Shown: in pieces, positions 1-9,226 of the stretch
How positions within the stretch are numbered: position 1 is the first letter of the stretch
How the letters are laid out: each line of letters begins with the position of its first letter
From: Lobulomyces angularis
Lineage: Eukaryota; Chytridiomycota; Chytridiomycetes; Lobulomycetales; Lobulomycetaceae
DNA: 17,219 nucleotides
Direction: 5' to 3'
Assembly: GCA_027604685.1 (NCBI GenBank)
Contig: JADHYX010000388.1
Location: 3,541-20,759 of the forward strand
Made by a program: the position numbers and the translations under genes
Notes under the pieces: generated by a model
Seen by the model: only the letters and a program-made list of their open reading frames with translations
Told to the model about the DNA's origin: nothing
Databases searched by the model: none

Positions 1-194
1 GGTAAATTTATATACAAAAGCAATCTTACTAAATTATAAAATGAAAATTAAAAAAAATTAAATTTAATTAATATTAGAAAAAAAAATTAAAAGAATTATA
101 TTATTAAGACTAAGCTACTAAAAAAAAACCACAAATTATTGAAAATTTAATGAATGCTATCATAAAAAGAAAAATGATTTTAAAAAATTTTTTT
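1..194. other. AT-rich flank downstream of the RGS gene
   Basis: This is the 3' side of the minus-strand RGS gene. It consists of A/T runs with no open frame, RNA or repeat that I can support. It probably holds the 3' UTR and polyadenylation region of that gene. Confidence 0.5.
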
Positions 195-2585
195 TTAATC
201 TGTACTAGCTAAAAGATTTGATAGAGATATTGTAGATTTGCTTCTATCATTCTTATCTAATTTTAATGCCATAACAGAACCAGGTTTATGACAGCCATTT
301 AATGATCCCTTAAATTTGTGCTTATCTTTTACATTATTTAAAAAGTAATTAGCTAGAATGTCAGAAGAGCAAAATCTAGGAAATGAGTCATTCATCATCA
401 AAGTTTGTATATGGAACTGCGCTTCTCTAAAACAGTTGTAAGGTAGTTTATGTATATTATCTTCTAAAAATTCAGTATGCAAAACATTCTTTATGTGTGA
501 AGGTATGTTAATTTCCTCTGGTGCGGTGCAGGAAATGAAATTTTTGTAGATTTCTAATGCTCCGGCAGTAAAATCTACTCTATTTTCCGCCAATTTCTCC
601 AGTTCTTCCACTTTCAACCTTTAAAATATAAAATCATTTGAAAAAATTAAAAAAAAAAAAAAAAAATAATGAAATTACCAAAAATTTAAGTTTTCGGTTG
701 AGTGCTCAGAGGCAATAAAGTCACTAAAAACAGCAAATCCAAGTGGATCTCTTAATAATCCCAAAAAATTATTTACCCAAATTCTAACATCATATACAGA
801 AGCTGTTTTTCTATAAAGAAAAAAATAAATAAAAAATTAATATATAAATGTTATTTAATATATAAACCTTTCCACTTTCGCTGGTAATGCATCGTTTTTT
901 AACCACGGATTTTGCTGAAATCCTAATATCATAGGATCTGTAGGTAAGAATAGATCGCAGTGAGTAATGATACTGAAGAAAAATTTAATTTAATTTTTTT
1001 AACTTTTATACATAAAAAAAAAATACTTACGTTTTTGAAGAAGAACTAGATTTTTTAAAGTTTAATGTCAAGTTGTGTGTAAAAAAGTTAATTTTTTGAA
1101 TAAGGTATTTAAGCAATAGTTCTCCGTTTAATTGTTGCTAAAATAATTTTGTTTGCAATAAGTAAATATGCAAATAGAAAATATGTATATATTAAGTTAA
1201 CCTCAAAAACATCAGCAGAACAACCTTTTTTCCCCGCATCTCGTTCCATTTCTAAAGCTATTTTTTTGTCTTTTGCTAGATAGGAATTTGCAGGCTAACA
1301 AAGTATAATTTTATTCATTGTTTAAAAAAAAATTAAAAAGTAATTCGTTACATCTGGACAGAAGTATTGCCAAAAACCAAATTCTTGAACATTAAATTTA
1401 CGTTGCTCAGATTTTGAGAGTTTATCAAAGTAACTAAAAAAAAAAAAATTTAAAATTTTTTACTTGGTTTGCTAAATTTTAAATTGAAGGCTTACACTTT
1501 TTGAGTAGCAACTTTTATTTCAATAGTATCCCATTTTTCCTTTAGTTTAGATTTAAAATACATTAACCTATCATTTTCATAAGGCTTTAGAAATAGTCTT
1601 TCTCCACTTGATTTTTCCCTTCGCACCAAATATGTTACATAATCTTAAAAAATAATTCAATTTAATAAATAATAAAAATTTAAACCTTCTTCAGAAGGTT
1701 TCCAATTATCTCTGTGCCAGAGTAACGGTGATTGTAGGGTATAAAGTCTTTGATCCGCAGTAAAGGTAGTTTCGAAATCAGGGTTAATAAGGTAGCCATA
1801 TTCCATTAAATACTGTAAATGGGAACAAACTTCTTCATTACTCATATATCCACCACCTTTTAAATTCAAAAACCATTTAAAAATTTCTTCTCCTACCAGA
1901 AACAAATTTTAAAAAATATTAATTAGCTTTTAATTAAAAAAAAAAATAGTTAACCTGTAGCACAATAATCAAATTTTGTGATTAATTTTTTTTTTCTATC
2001 TTTGAAAACCAAAGTGGAACCAGATTCAGTCATTTTCAAGACAGAAGATATCAACTTTTTATTTCTGCTAATAACAAAACCGGATAATTTTTTTTGTGGG
2101 TCATTAGCAGTGGATAAATCATCCATTGAATAAAAGGCATCGTTTTTGTACTTGGTAACCATATAACTAATAAATGGTTTTTCATCCAGAAAAATATTGG
2201 TAGTCTCAATGGAAGGGTTAATGGTAGATTCTCTCGTCCCTTGACTACTGTGACTACCAGAAGCGGTTTGAGACTTTGTTTGGGATTTAGTATGATTTAT
2301 AACAGCGCTATTGCTGTATTGACTAGTTCTTAATTCTTTTCTAACATTTGCAGCCTCAGCTTCAGTTAGAGGACTTAAATTGTTGTTAGAATTGTTCAGG
2401 TGTGGCAATTTTGATTGTGATGTATTGAATGTTTCTTTTATGTCTTTAATTAATTTACTTTCGATAGGTGTGCTTGAAGACAGAGAAGGTTGAGTAATTG
2501 CAATTTTTTCGTTATTTGTGATAGATGAAAATGGAAGATTATTGTCCACTTCTGTAGTTACCAACAGTTGAGGTGCTTGTGGCAT
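195..2585 (-). CDS. R7-type regulator of G-protein signalling (DEP-DHEX-GGL-RGS)
   Basis: Predicted GTPase-activating protein for heterotrimeric G-alpha subunits, acting at the membrane. Nine exons: 2585-1955, 1892-1686, 1643-1496, 1433-1352, 1294-1202, 1137-1031, 972-868, 810-679, 618-195 (1929 nt, 642 aa). Residues 1 to about 180 are a low-complexity Ser/Thr/Asn/Gln-rich tail. A DEP domain spans about 184-265, with EEIFKWFL at its core. It is followed by a helical extension recognisable by LYTLQSPLLWHRDNWKP and by FGFW near residue 350, both like animal RGS7. A weak GGL-like segment ends in NPW (444-446). The RGS domain (about 466-595) keeps the G-alpha contact residues E497-N498, N539, D579 and R583 (motifs TENLNFW, EEINIPS, NDSFPRF). 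Exon joins rebuild conserved words, for example NFW|LKVEEL. The start is the first in-frame ATG. The same frame stays open a short way upstream, so a longer N-terminus is possible. The GGL assignment is the weakest part. Confidence 0.92.
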
Positions 2586-2816
2586 TGGTAGAATGAAGTT
2601 ACAAAGAAATGTAAAAAAGAAAAAAAAAAAGTTTCTTTTTATTAAAAAAAAAGTATATATTTATATTTCTTTTATGGTTTTAAAAATTTATTTTATTTTT
2701 TATTTTTTTTTTAAATATTTTTTTGTCCAATTAGATCATTTTTCAAATTATATATTTTTTTTCATTACTTCTGGAAAAAACCTTGTTGAAGGAAAATTTT
2801 GACTGGGTTCTCGCCC
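2586..2816. other. T-rich region upstream of the RGS gene
   Basis: This is the likely 5' UTR/promoter side of the minus-strand RGS gene. It holds long T runs on the plus strand. A 69-codon plus-strand frame here is almost only Lys/Phe/Ile from homopolymers and is not credible as a gene. Near its end, 2798-2820 can fold into a hairpin (TTGA and GGG pairing with CCC and TCAA, two-base bulge). Confidence 0.4.
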
Positions 2817-3056
2817 TCAATACAATAACGTTTTTGGGATCGCATCAAAAAGTGATTTTTTTAATTTTATTTCGTCAGTACTCAATAACTTAACTTGTAA
2901 TTCCTTCAAACTGATTGTGTTGCAAATGATAAATAAATTTCCGAAAGGAATCTCATGAATGCGAAATAGTATCAAGTTCGAATTGTGAGATTTTAATTGT
3001 AAAGATAATATTTCTTTATTTAAGAAAAAATTAAAAAATAATATTTCTTTTTTTAT
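2817..3056 (-). other. ATG-less open frame overlapping a strong hairpin; exon remnant or ncRNA
   Basis: The minus strand is open for 79 codons with no ATG, ending at TGA (2819-2817). The last 50 or so codons have mixed, protein-like composition (for example HEIPFGNLFIICN, then ELQVKLLSTDEIK). I do not recognise the product. Because it lacks a start and lies between ARPC3 and the RGS gene, it could be an exon with unseen partners, a decayed gene, or chance. On the same DNA, 2949-2992 forms a hairpin: AATCTCA (2949-2955) pairs with TGAGATT (2986-2992), then AATGCGAA (2958-2965) pairs with TTCGAATT (2977-2984) with one mismatch, leaving an 11-nt loop. A GAAA tetraloop stem (TTCC/GGAA, 2939-2950) sits just beside it. 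Coding and RNA readings cannot be separated from sequence alone. Confidence 0.3.
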
Positions 3057-3075
3057 TTAAGAAAAAATAAAAAAA
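3005..3075. repeat. Imperfect tandem repeat, two units of about 33-37 nt
   Basis: ATAATATTTCTT followed by ATTTAAGAAAAAAT occurs twice in a row, at about 3005-3037 and 3038-3075. The second copy has extra T residues. Each unit is itself a weak inverted repeat (TTTCTT/AAGAAA). It lies in the spacer downstream of ARPC3. Replication slippage is the simplest origin. Confidence 0.6.
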
Positions 3076-3160
3076 AATTAAAAAACTATTTAAATTTTTT
3101 ACAGAAAAAAACAAACAAAAAATGGGGTAATAAACTATAATTCAGAAAAAATATTGATAA

Positions 3161-3872
3161 CTAAATTTGAAATCCGGACACTTGATGAAAAATAATATTT
3201 AACAAAAAAAAAAATATATTAAAAATACTACTAACCTCCATTAATTCCCATAAATTTTCTCTTGGAAAAACATAACCACCATTTACTTATCTTATCTTGC
3301 TCAAAAACTCTTGAACAAAGTCTAATTGCCATCTCGTTTCTTAGTTGCATTAAATAGTTTCTCATATTTTCTACAATATTAAACAAATTATTTATTAAAA
3401 TAAGACTTTTTAAAATTAAAATACCAGAATCTACTTTATTAGCAGGTCTTTCAAATAAAGCATTTAATGGGAATCCTCCATCACCAGGAATTAAAAAATT
3501 CCCAACAGCCAAGGTATTTAAAGCCCTTAATCCTTCCTGTTGAGATTGTAAAGGTTTCTGACTTAATTTCTGTAAACATTCAGTTATAAACAAAGTTAGA
3601 TAGATTAAAACACGATCGCCTCCACCTTTTACTTCAAAATTTCTAAAAAAGCAATTGGCTCTAAATAGATTTATTGTTTCATCAATTATGTCTTCCCCAT
3701 CCCCAGCTTTATTGAAATTTTTTTTTTAGAAATTTTATTAAAAAATTTAAAATTTTTTATTACGAAAAATTGGAGCCGGCCCTCTTGTTTTAGTTTTGAT
3801 AGGTAACATGGAGATGTTTCCAATTACTCTATAGTTATTTTCGTCCGTAAATTGAGTATGATAAGCAGGCAT
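3161..3872 (-). CDS. ARPC3: Actin-related protein 2/3 complex subunit 3 (p21-Arc)
   Basis: Structural subunit of the Arp2/3 complex, which nucleates branched actin filaments in cortical patches and at sites of endocytosis. Four exons: 3872-3764, 3706-3425, 3370-3236, 3180-3161 (546 nt, 181 aa; the human protein has 178). The N-terminus MPAYHTQF and the family words APIF, IIDETINLFRANCFF, GFPLNALFERPANK, MRNYLMQLRNEMAIRLC and SKWWLCF are unmistakable. The second intron (3371-3424, 54 nt) is a multiple of three without stops, so the unspliced frame reads through and adds 18 residues absent from relatives. The last exon is only 20 nt. It changes the end from a premature ...INGG to ...INGVSGFQI, which matches the family tail (human ...SLSGPGQ). 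The start is the conserved MPAYH methionine. Confidence 0.95.
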
Positions 3873-4025
3873 GATTATCTGATTCTGATTCTATAGTTAT
3901 TTAAAGATGTATAAAAATAAGCTTTTTTGAAGTTTAATTTTTTCTTGGAAGATCTACATTAAAAAAAAAATGTTAAGGAAATTTTTTAAAAAGAAAAAGT
4001 TACATAAATTATATTTAAAATAGAA
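3873..4025. other. Upstream region of ARPC3
   Basis: AT-rich 5' side of ARPC3 with no open frame. The 13-mer TCTATAGTTATTT occurs here at 3890-3902 and again inside ARPC3 exon 1 at 3828-3840. This may be a small local duplication or chance. Confidence 0.35.
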
Positions 4026-4169
4026 TTAAATAAAAGTTGCAATGTATAAAACCCAAAGTAAAAGAAAAAGAAGTAAGATCAGTCTTCTAAAAAACAACAA
4101 GCAAATTAAAACAGAAAATGCTATAAAAAGAGTAGTTGGAGTGATGTTAATTAACGGATTGTTATCCAT
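4026..4169 (-). CDS. Possible small membrane protein (47 aa), unrecognised
   Basis: The minus strand encodes an ATG-started 47-residue frame: a short polar N-terminus (MDNNPLINITPTT), a hydrophobic stretch of about 14 residues, an RR pair, and a second hydrophobic stretch to the end. It resembles a two-helix hairpin membrane protein. The DNA here is less repetitive than its flanks. T-rich DNA gives Phe/Leu-rich peptides by chance, so this is weak evidence. The opposite strand also has an ATG-started frame over nearly the same bases (4042-4173, 43 aa, very basic: KTQSKRKRSK). At most one is likely real. I recognise neither. Confidence 0.25.
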   Translation of the reverse strand: MDNNPLINITPTTLFIAFSVLICLLFFRRLILLLFLLLWVLYIATFI

Positions 4170-4326
4170 ATAAAAAAAAATTGAAAAAATAAAAAAAGAA
4201 TAGAAAAAAAAAATTTATTTGGATATTAAAATAAAAATTTTTTTTTGTTTTTTTTTTATAAGAACCTTTTATTCCAGAAAAATTTTGTTGGCTTTATAAA
4301 AGTTTGTGACACATAAAAATATATTA

Positions 4327-4402
4327 GAGATGATGAGTTGATTAGAGCAGGAGGTTGGGGCATTGAATACGAGTAGTTGTGATGACCAGAAGAAACTGAT
4401 TA
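4327..4402 (+). ncRNA. Candidate box C/D snoRNA
   Basis: In 5' to 3' order the plus strand shows a perfect box C, ATGATGA (4330-4336), a D'-like TTGA (4363-4366), a perfect C' box, GTGATGA (4379-4385), and box D, CTGA (4396-4399). The overall length of about 75 nt is typical. The 26 nt between C and D' could hold a guide sequence ending in ...GGTTGGGGCAT. Against it: there is no clear terminal stem, the D' box is imperfect, and only 10 nt separate C' from D. The rRNA target could not be tested. Confidence 0.35.
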
Positions 4403-4750
4403 TAAATAATTTTTTTGGATATTGACGATTTGCTACTTTTAGTTGCTGCTCATTACTAATAACTTAAGGTTGTTGGGTGAATTTAATTGGGGAAAGGAAA
4501 GCAATTCGTTTTTAATTATTTAGAATGACTGTAATGAACAGCGCGTTATTGAATTAACCGTTTCGTGCAGTAAGAGTACTGAGTGTGAGAATGGACTGGG
4601 GAACGCGAGAACAAGTGTTGTGATGGTTTGTGGTTATAAGATTCGTGTTGCGCAGATGCAAGCTCTACGCAGCAGATGGTTTTGCTGTTGATGCACACCA
4701 ACCTAAGTCAGCACACTCTTCAACCTGCTACAACTTCCGTTGCTATTTGT

Positions 4751-4759
4751 TAACCCTAA
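4751..4759 (+). promoter_or_regulatory. TAACCCTAA motif (Tbf1/telobox-like, or telomerase template-like)
   Basis: These nine bases are exactly 1.5 repeats of the complement of TTAGGG. In fungi the core AACCCTAA is the known Tbf1-type site upstream of many snoRNA and ribosomal-protein genes, so a promoter role for a flanking transcript is the simplest reading. The same word would also serve as a telomerase RNA template, but its position close to the 3' end of the island is not typical for that. It is the only copy I found in the window. Confidence 0.35.
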
Positions 4760-4800
4760 AGGAATCTCGGTGGCTTTCTCGGCTTGTGCCGTATGATCAA

Positions 4801-5295
4801 TTTGCATTTCAACAATTTTTTTTTGCTTTTTTTCAAAAAAATTTCAAATTTTTCTTTTTCAATAAATTAATAAAAAAAAAAAAAAAAAATTACTAGTATC
4901 GTTTTAATTCGAAACTAAAAAAAAAAAAAAAACAAAAAAATAACAATCAAATACTATACACATCTATACCTACTCAATAAAAAAGTATTCAAAAACAAAA
5001 GTTAAAGATTGTCTATTAACCTTTATTTTATTTATTTTTTTTTAAAATAATAAAGAGCCTTGTTATTAAATAACATAAAGACATTATTGCTTAATTTTTT
5101 TAGTTATTACCTGATTAACGCTTCCTTCTTTTTTTTTTTTTTCACTTTATTTTCAGGTATTTACACTTCAGGTTGAGGACGCGTTTTTTTTATTTTTTTC
5201 AAACTGCTAAAATATTTTTAAACTATTTTTCTTTTAAATAATTTTAAATTAATACCTAATTTTTTTAATTTTCAACAACATTTTAGCAAATTATA
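4801..5295. other. T/A-rich upstream region of the KH gene
   Basis: Long T and A runs with no credible gene. The bases just before the KH start (…ACATTTTAG, then CAAATTATAATG) look like a splice acceptor. The KH mRNA may therefore have a 5' UTR intron, but I could not fix its donor. Confidence 0.4.
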
Positions 5296-8200
5296 ATGGA
5301 AGCTCAAAAACAGCAGCCTCTGAATGATAATACCAAAAATATCCAAAATCAACAACATACCGTCATTTGTTTTTGTTACAATGTCACCATTTATAATTCA
5401 TCTGAAAGTACACAGCAACTTTTTTATAAAAACGTTTCTGACACGTTACGGTCACTCACAACTGAAACTTCGAATCAATTTAATTGTGAAATCAATATCT
5501 CCAGTCCTGAATTTTTAAATAAAGTTAACAATTTACACCACTTCAAGTTTACTATTGTGATTATTGGCCCACCAAATCAAGCGGTTGATGCCAAAGGTTA
5601 CTTAATGAGAAAGAATCCAAGCCAGGTTAATACTTTGTTTTCTTTCTTTTATAAAGCTTTCTTATTTCATAGACCGAATCAACTCTTAGTCTTGTAAAAA
5701 ATCTGATATTAAAAGATAATGGTGAAATGAAATCTGATTTTAAAAGGCGACTGGATGAAATAATGTTAATAACTAAAACATCTATAAATTTCAGTAAGTC
5801 AGGAAATGTTGATTCAAATTTGGATCTAGAAATTATGGGGAGACTTGATAATGTTGATCAAGCCAGAATTCAATGTTTAGTTGCCTTGGATGAAATGGTT
5901 TTCAATTTTTACTTTTTATGATTTATTTCGTAATTTTTTAGTCTGGCCTTCATTCTGAAACAATGACTATAGATAAAAGGCTGCTGACAATAATTGCAGG
6001 TAGAAAAAGGGAAACTTTAAACACTGTAATGAAAGATACTTTGACAAACATTTATTTTCCACCATACCTTCAAATTGATGAAGTTTTGATGGCTCCCCAA
6101 CCAAATGACCCAAATTGGCACAACGACCCTAATCACAAAGCTGTTATATTTATTACAGGCTTAAAAGCTAACACTTTAATTGCTAAATCTCAGCTTTCAG
6201 AAATTGCTGAGAACAAGGTTAAACAAAATAGAAATTAGGTTTTTTAAAAGATTTGTTTGTTTTATTTTAGAAACGGTCCTTGACTATTAAAGTGGTAGTA
6301 TGTATTTCAAGGAAACTCGATTGGCTGTTTCTTAACCATAAAGAAAAATTAAAGAAAATTATGTCAGATAATGCAACCATTTTAATTTTACCCAAGTTAG
6401 GTTCCAGTTCTAATATGTTAACGGTGATCGGAGATGAGAAAATTTTTGTTGAAAGAAGTATTAGAACTTTGATGATATTTATTTGTGGCTTCTACGTTGC
6501 ATGTATCAGGAGGCAACCAATCACCCAAACTTCTTCTGCTCAAGGGATGTATAAAATTCAGCAGCCAAATTACAATGGTGATAGATCTGCTGCAGTTGCT
6601 GCAGCTGAATATGATAGTAAAGGGGAGTTCATTAATAATGTTATTCAAAATGCTTGTAGAAATAGTGGTGCTGAAATCATCTTACAACCACAGTATGTTG
6701 AAGTGTGTGGTTTGCAAACTGCTGTAAAATATGCTTATGAGTCTTTAAGTGGAACTGAATTTTTTAGAGTAAAAAATGAGATTTGTTATTTTAATTTTTA
6801 ATTTTTTTAGACATCTAGAGATTCTAAATTTCAACTAGAATTAGCATTAGAGCATCGGGAATTCATTAATGGAAAAAAAAATGGCAAAATTAACAAAATT
6901 ACGAAGGCGAGTTCCAGTAAAATTAGCTTTCAAGAGAATTTTAATGGATATAATATGTTGATTGAAATTCAAAATTCTTCACCTTTAAAATCTCTTGAAG
7001 GTTTAACTTTATTAGAGGTAAAATTATTATTGATTTTTAAGTTCATTTAAAGAATTTTTAGGATGAAATGCCTGCAGAAATATCATTCTATGTACCAGAA
7101 AGTTTTCATAAACGCATAATTGGAGTTGGAGGCAAAAATATTCAAAGAATTATGAAAAAATATGGAGTCTATGTTAAATTTAGTAATAGTGAAGAGTTTC
7201 AAACTATTGGAGGATATTTCGAGAATATGGATAATGTTATCGCAAGAACTCCTGCTAAAAATGCTTTCAATTTAAATGAATTAAAAATGTCAATTATTGA
7301 ATTAATAACAACAAAAGTAAGAAAAAAAATAAAATATTCTAATTGGTTTTTTTTAATGTAAATATTTTTTTTTATTTTTTAAAGGAAAATTATGAAAAAA
7401 AAACTTTTGTTAAGATACCAAGACAGCATCATAAAGTTGTAATCGGACTTCAAGGGTGCAACATAGCAGATATCGAAAAAGAAACGAATGTGCAAATTAC
7501 CTTTCCTGATGTAGAGTCAGGAGTAGAGGAGTTTGTGATTCAAAGGGGTGACGATGATGAAGTCCAGCGAGCTCGACAATGTCTGTTGGTAATTAAGATG
7601 ATTTTTTTTACGATTAAAAATCTTACTATTATTAGGATCTGGTTCCTGAGGTATGCGAAATACAAATTCCATCTATATCGAGGGCAAAAGAGGCAATAGA
7701 ATCAATGGAATTTTATTCTGAAGTAGTGCAAAAGTTAAAGGCTGAAAAAAGTTTATTAGACTACTTTTTCTATTTTCCGAAAACAAATAATCTATCACCC
7801 ACTTTGAGATCTTCCGATAGGGCAACTAATGTAGTAGAAAACTATGGAAGCTCAGTTATTTCTATCTTAATTCATTTCAATCCAAGAGTTTGTAATTCGG
7901 ACCACATTAAAGCGATTGTGAATAAGTTTTTAACTTCGAAAGAAGTTAACCTAGTGCAAGATAAGGTGATAAGTAGGGTTGCTTCCAGCTCTTCAGCTGG
8001 TAACGCCTTTAATCAACAAAATGTAGCTAGAACTTCTTCGTATGATTCGTTTCAACATTTCAACAGTAAGCTTATAGCACCTGTAAACCCAAGTAATCTT
8101 TTTCTATATAAAAGAACATATTTATAGTTTTTATTTTTTTATTAGGTGAATCCATTGTGTCAGTAATGTCTTCAACTTATAGTTTATTTGATGGAGCGAA

Positions 8201-9226
8201 TAAAGCTTTTGAATTTTCGGATCCTAGGGTAAATAATATAACCGTTTTGAAATGCTAATTTTTCTACTATTAGAATCCCAAGCAAGCTCACTCTGCACCA
8301 AACTTGAGGTTATTGTTTGAGGATGCCCTATATCCGAACAGTAGCTCTCAGATTCTTAACAATGGCCAACCATCACTGAGATCGAACTTGAGTGAAAGTT
8401 ATAATCATATGTTTTCAAGAAATAATCAAACTAATAATAACGCTGATAATTTTGATGACGATGATATCCATCATGATGACAATTTTCATACTCAATTCGA
8501 TATCTTAGGTGAAACTTTAGCTGCCACTAGTATAGGAGGTTTACAGGGAATACAAAAAGGAAGAAATCTTCTAAACCCATCTAGATCTATGGTATTTTTT
8601 TTTGGTGCAATTTTTTTTTAACTTTTTAAAGGATCCCGCTGTATTTGGCCAAGGCTTTAATACAAACTCGGGAAACCCCTCTGACCCATCAATAAACTTT
8701 TGGAGTGTTAGAAGTAAACAAAACTCAAACACCAGTTTAATTGATGATTCAACCCATAACACTGAAAAATTAACAACGTCTTCTCCTCAACAGCAACAAC
8801 AACCAATACCTAGAATACCTACCGACAATGTTCGTGGATTGCAGCTTAGTAGAAGTGATCCAAATACCAATAAGATATTTGAAGAGAAGGTTTTTTAGGA
8901 ATTAAAGTATAATTTTATTCTAATTTTTTTTTTTTGGAAAGACGAAACAACGAACTCCATCCAAATTACGCCAGCACTTTGATGCAGAGCAACTAAAAAA
9001 CGAAAAGTCGGAACCTAAAAGATGGGGTAATATTGCTGGAATTAACCCACATGCCCCATCTTTTGAACCAAGCAGTTCAAGTAGTGTAACTACGTTTGAA
9101 ACCAGCTCTTCCACAATTCAAATTCAAAAAACCACTACTCAGACTACTACTTTGTCATACACCAATGCTGTCTTACAAAATTCTAAGATTCATACCACAG
9201 CTAATCTTTCTGTTAAAAAAAATTAA
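5296..9226 (+). CDS. Multi-KH-domain RNA-binding protein (fungal YLL032C-like)
   Basis: Predicted cytoplasmic RNA-binding protein. Twelve exons: 5296-5625, 5673-5897, 5942-6217, 6271-6768, 6811-7017, 7062-7316, 7385-7588, 7636-8065, 8146-8228, 8274-8591, 8632-8889, 8942-9226 (3369 nt, 1122 aa). All boundaries are GT..AG, and eight of the eleven introns are 40-53 nt. Two KH cores have the RNA-gripping GXXG loop: HKRIIGVGGKNIQ (GVGG at 533-536) and HKVVIGLQGCNI (GLQG at 618-621). A third KH-like core near 198-215 has GRKR, and others upstream are degenerate. The segment after the GVGG domain (YVKFSN, then ARTPAKNAFNL) matches what I know of fungal YLL032C-type proteins. From about residue 780 to the end the protein is low complexity, with an Asp/His-rich patch in exon 10, a Gln run in exon 11 and a Ser/Thr-rich tail. 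The family call rests on memory of motifs, without alignment. Confidence 0.85.

Larger units (their letters stand above)
4320..4800. ncRNA. Structured, base-richer non-coding island; likely RNA gene(s) of unknown class
   Basis: Unlike the flanking homopolymer DNA, this stretch has balanced composition and many CG steps, yet no coding frame with the codon use of the neighbours. Several complementary segments suggest folding: CGCGTT (4542-4547) with AACGCG (4602-4607), enclosing CAGTA-AGAG-TACTG (4568-4581); CTGT/ACAG (4530-4540); GTTGCG (4647-4652) with CGCAGC (4668-4673), competing with CAGCA (4670-4674) and TGCTG (4683-4687); CGGC-TTGT-GCCG (4780-4791). In AT-rich genomes such islands often mark structural RNAs. 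I searched by eye for U1-U6, U3, SRP, RNase P/MRP and tRNA signatures and found none convincing. The strand is uncertain. The T-run after 4815 would suit a plus-strand transcript. Confidence 0.4.

Noticed and set aside
2593..2802. 69-codon plus-strand frame rich in Lys, Phe and Ile
   Set aside because: It arises from A and T homopolymer runs in the RGS upstream region, has no domain-like composition, and runs opposite the local gene.
2805..2820. GGGTTCTCGCCC resembling a tRNA T-arm
   Set aside because: The stem is only three base pairs with a non-consensus loop, and no A box, anticodon arm or acceptor stem lies at the right distance.
4630..4896. 88-codon plus-strand frame in the island
   Set aside because: It starts at GTG, and its codon use (CGC, CTC, CGG) is unlike the AT-biased real genes nearby. 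Its end is homopolymer Phe/Lys. The island fits non-coding structure better.
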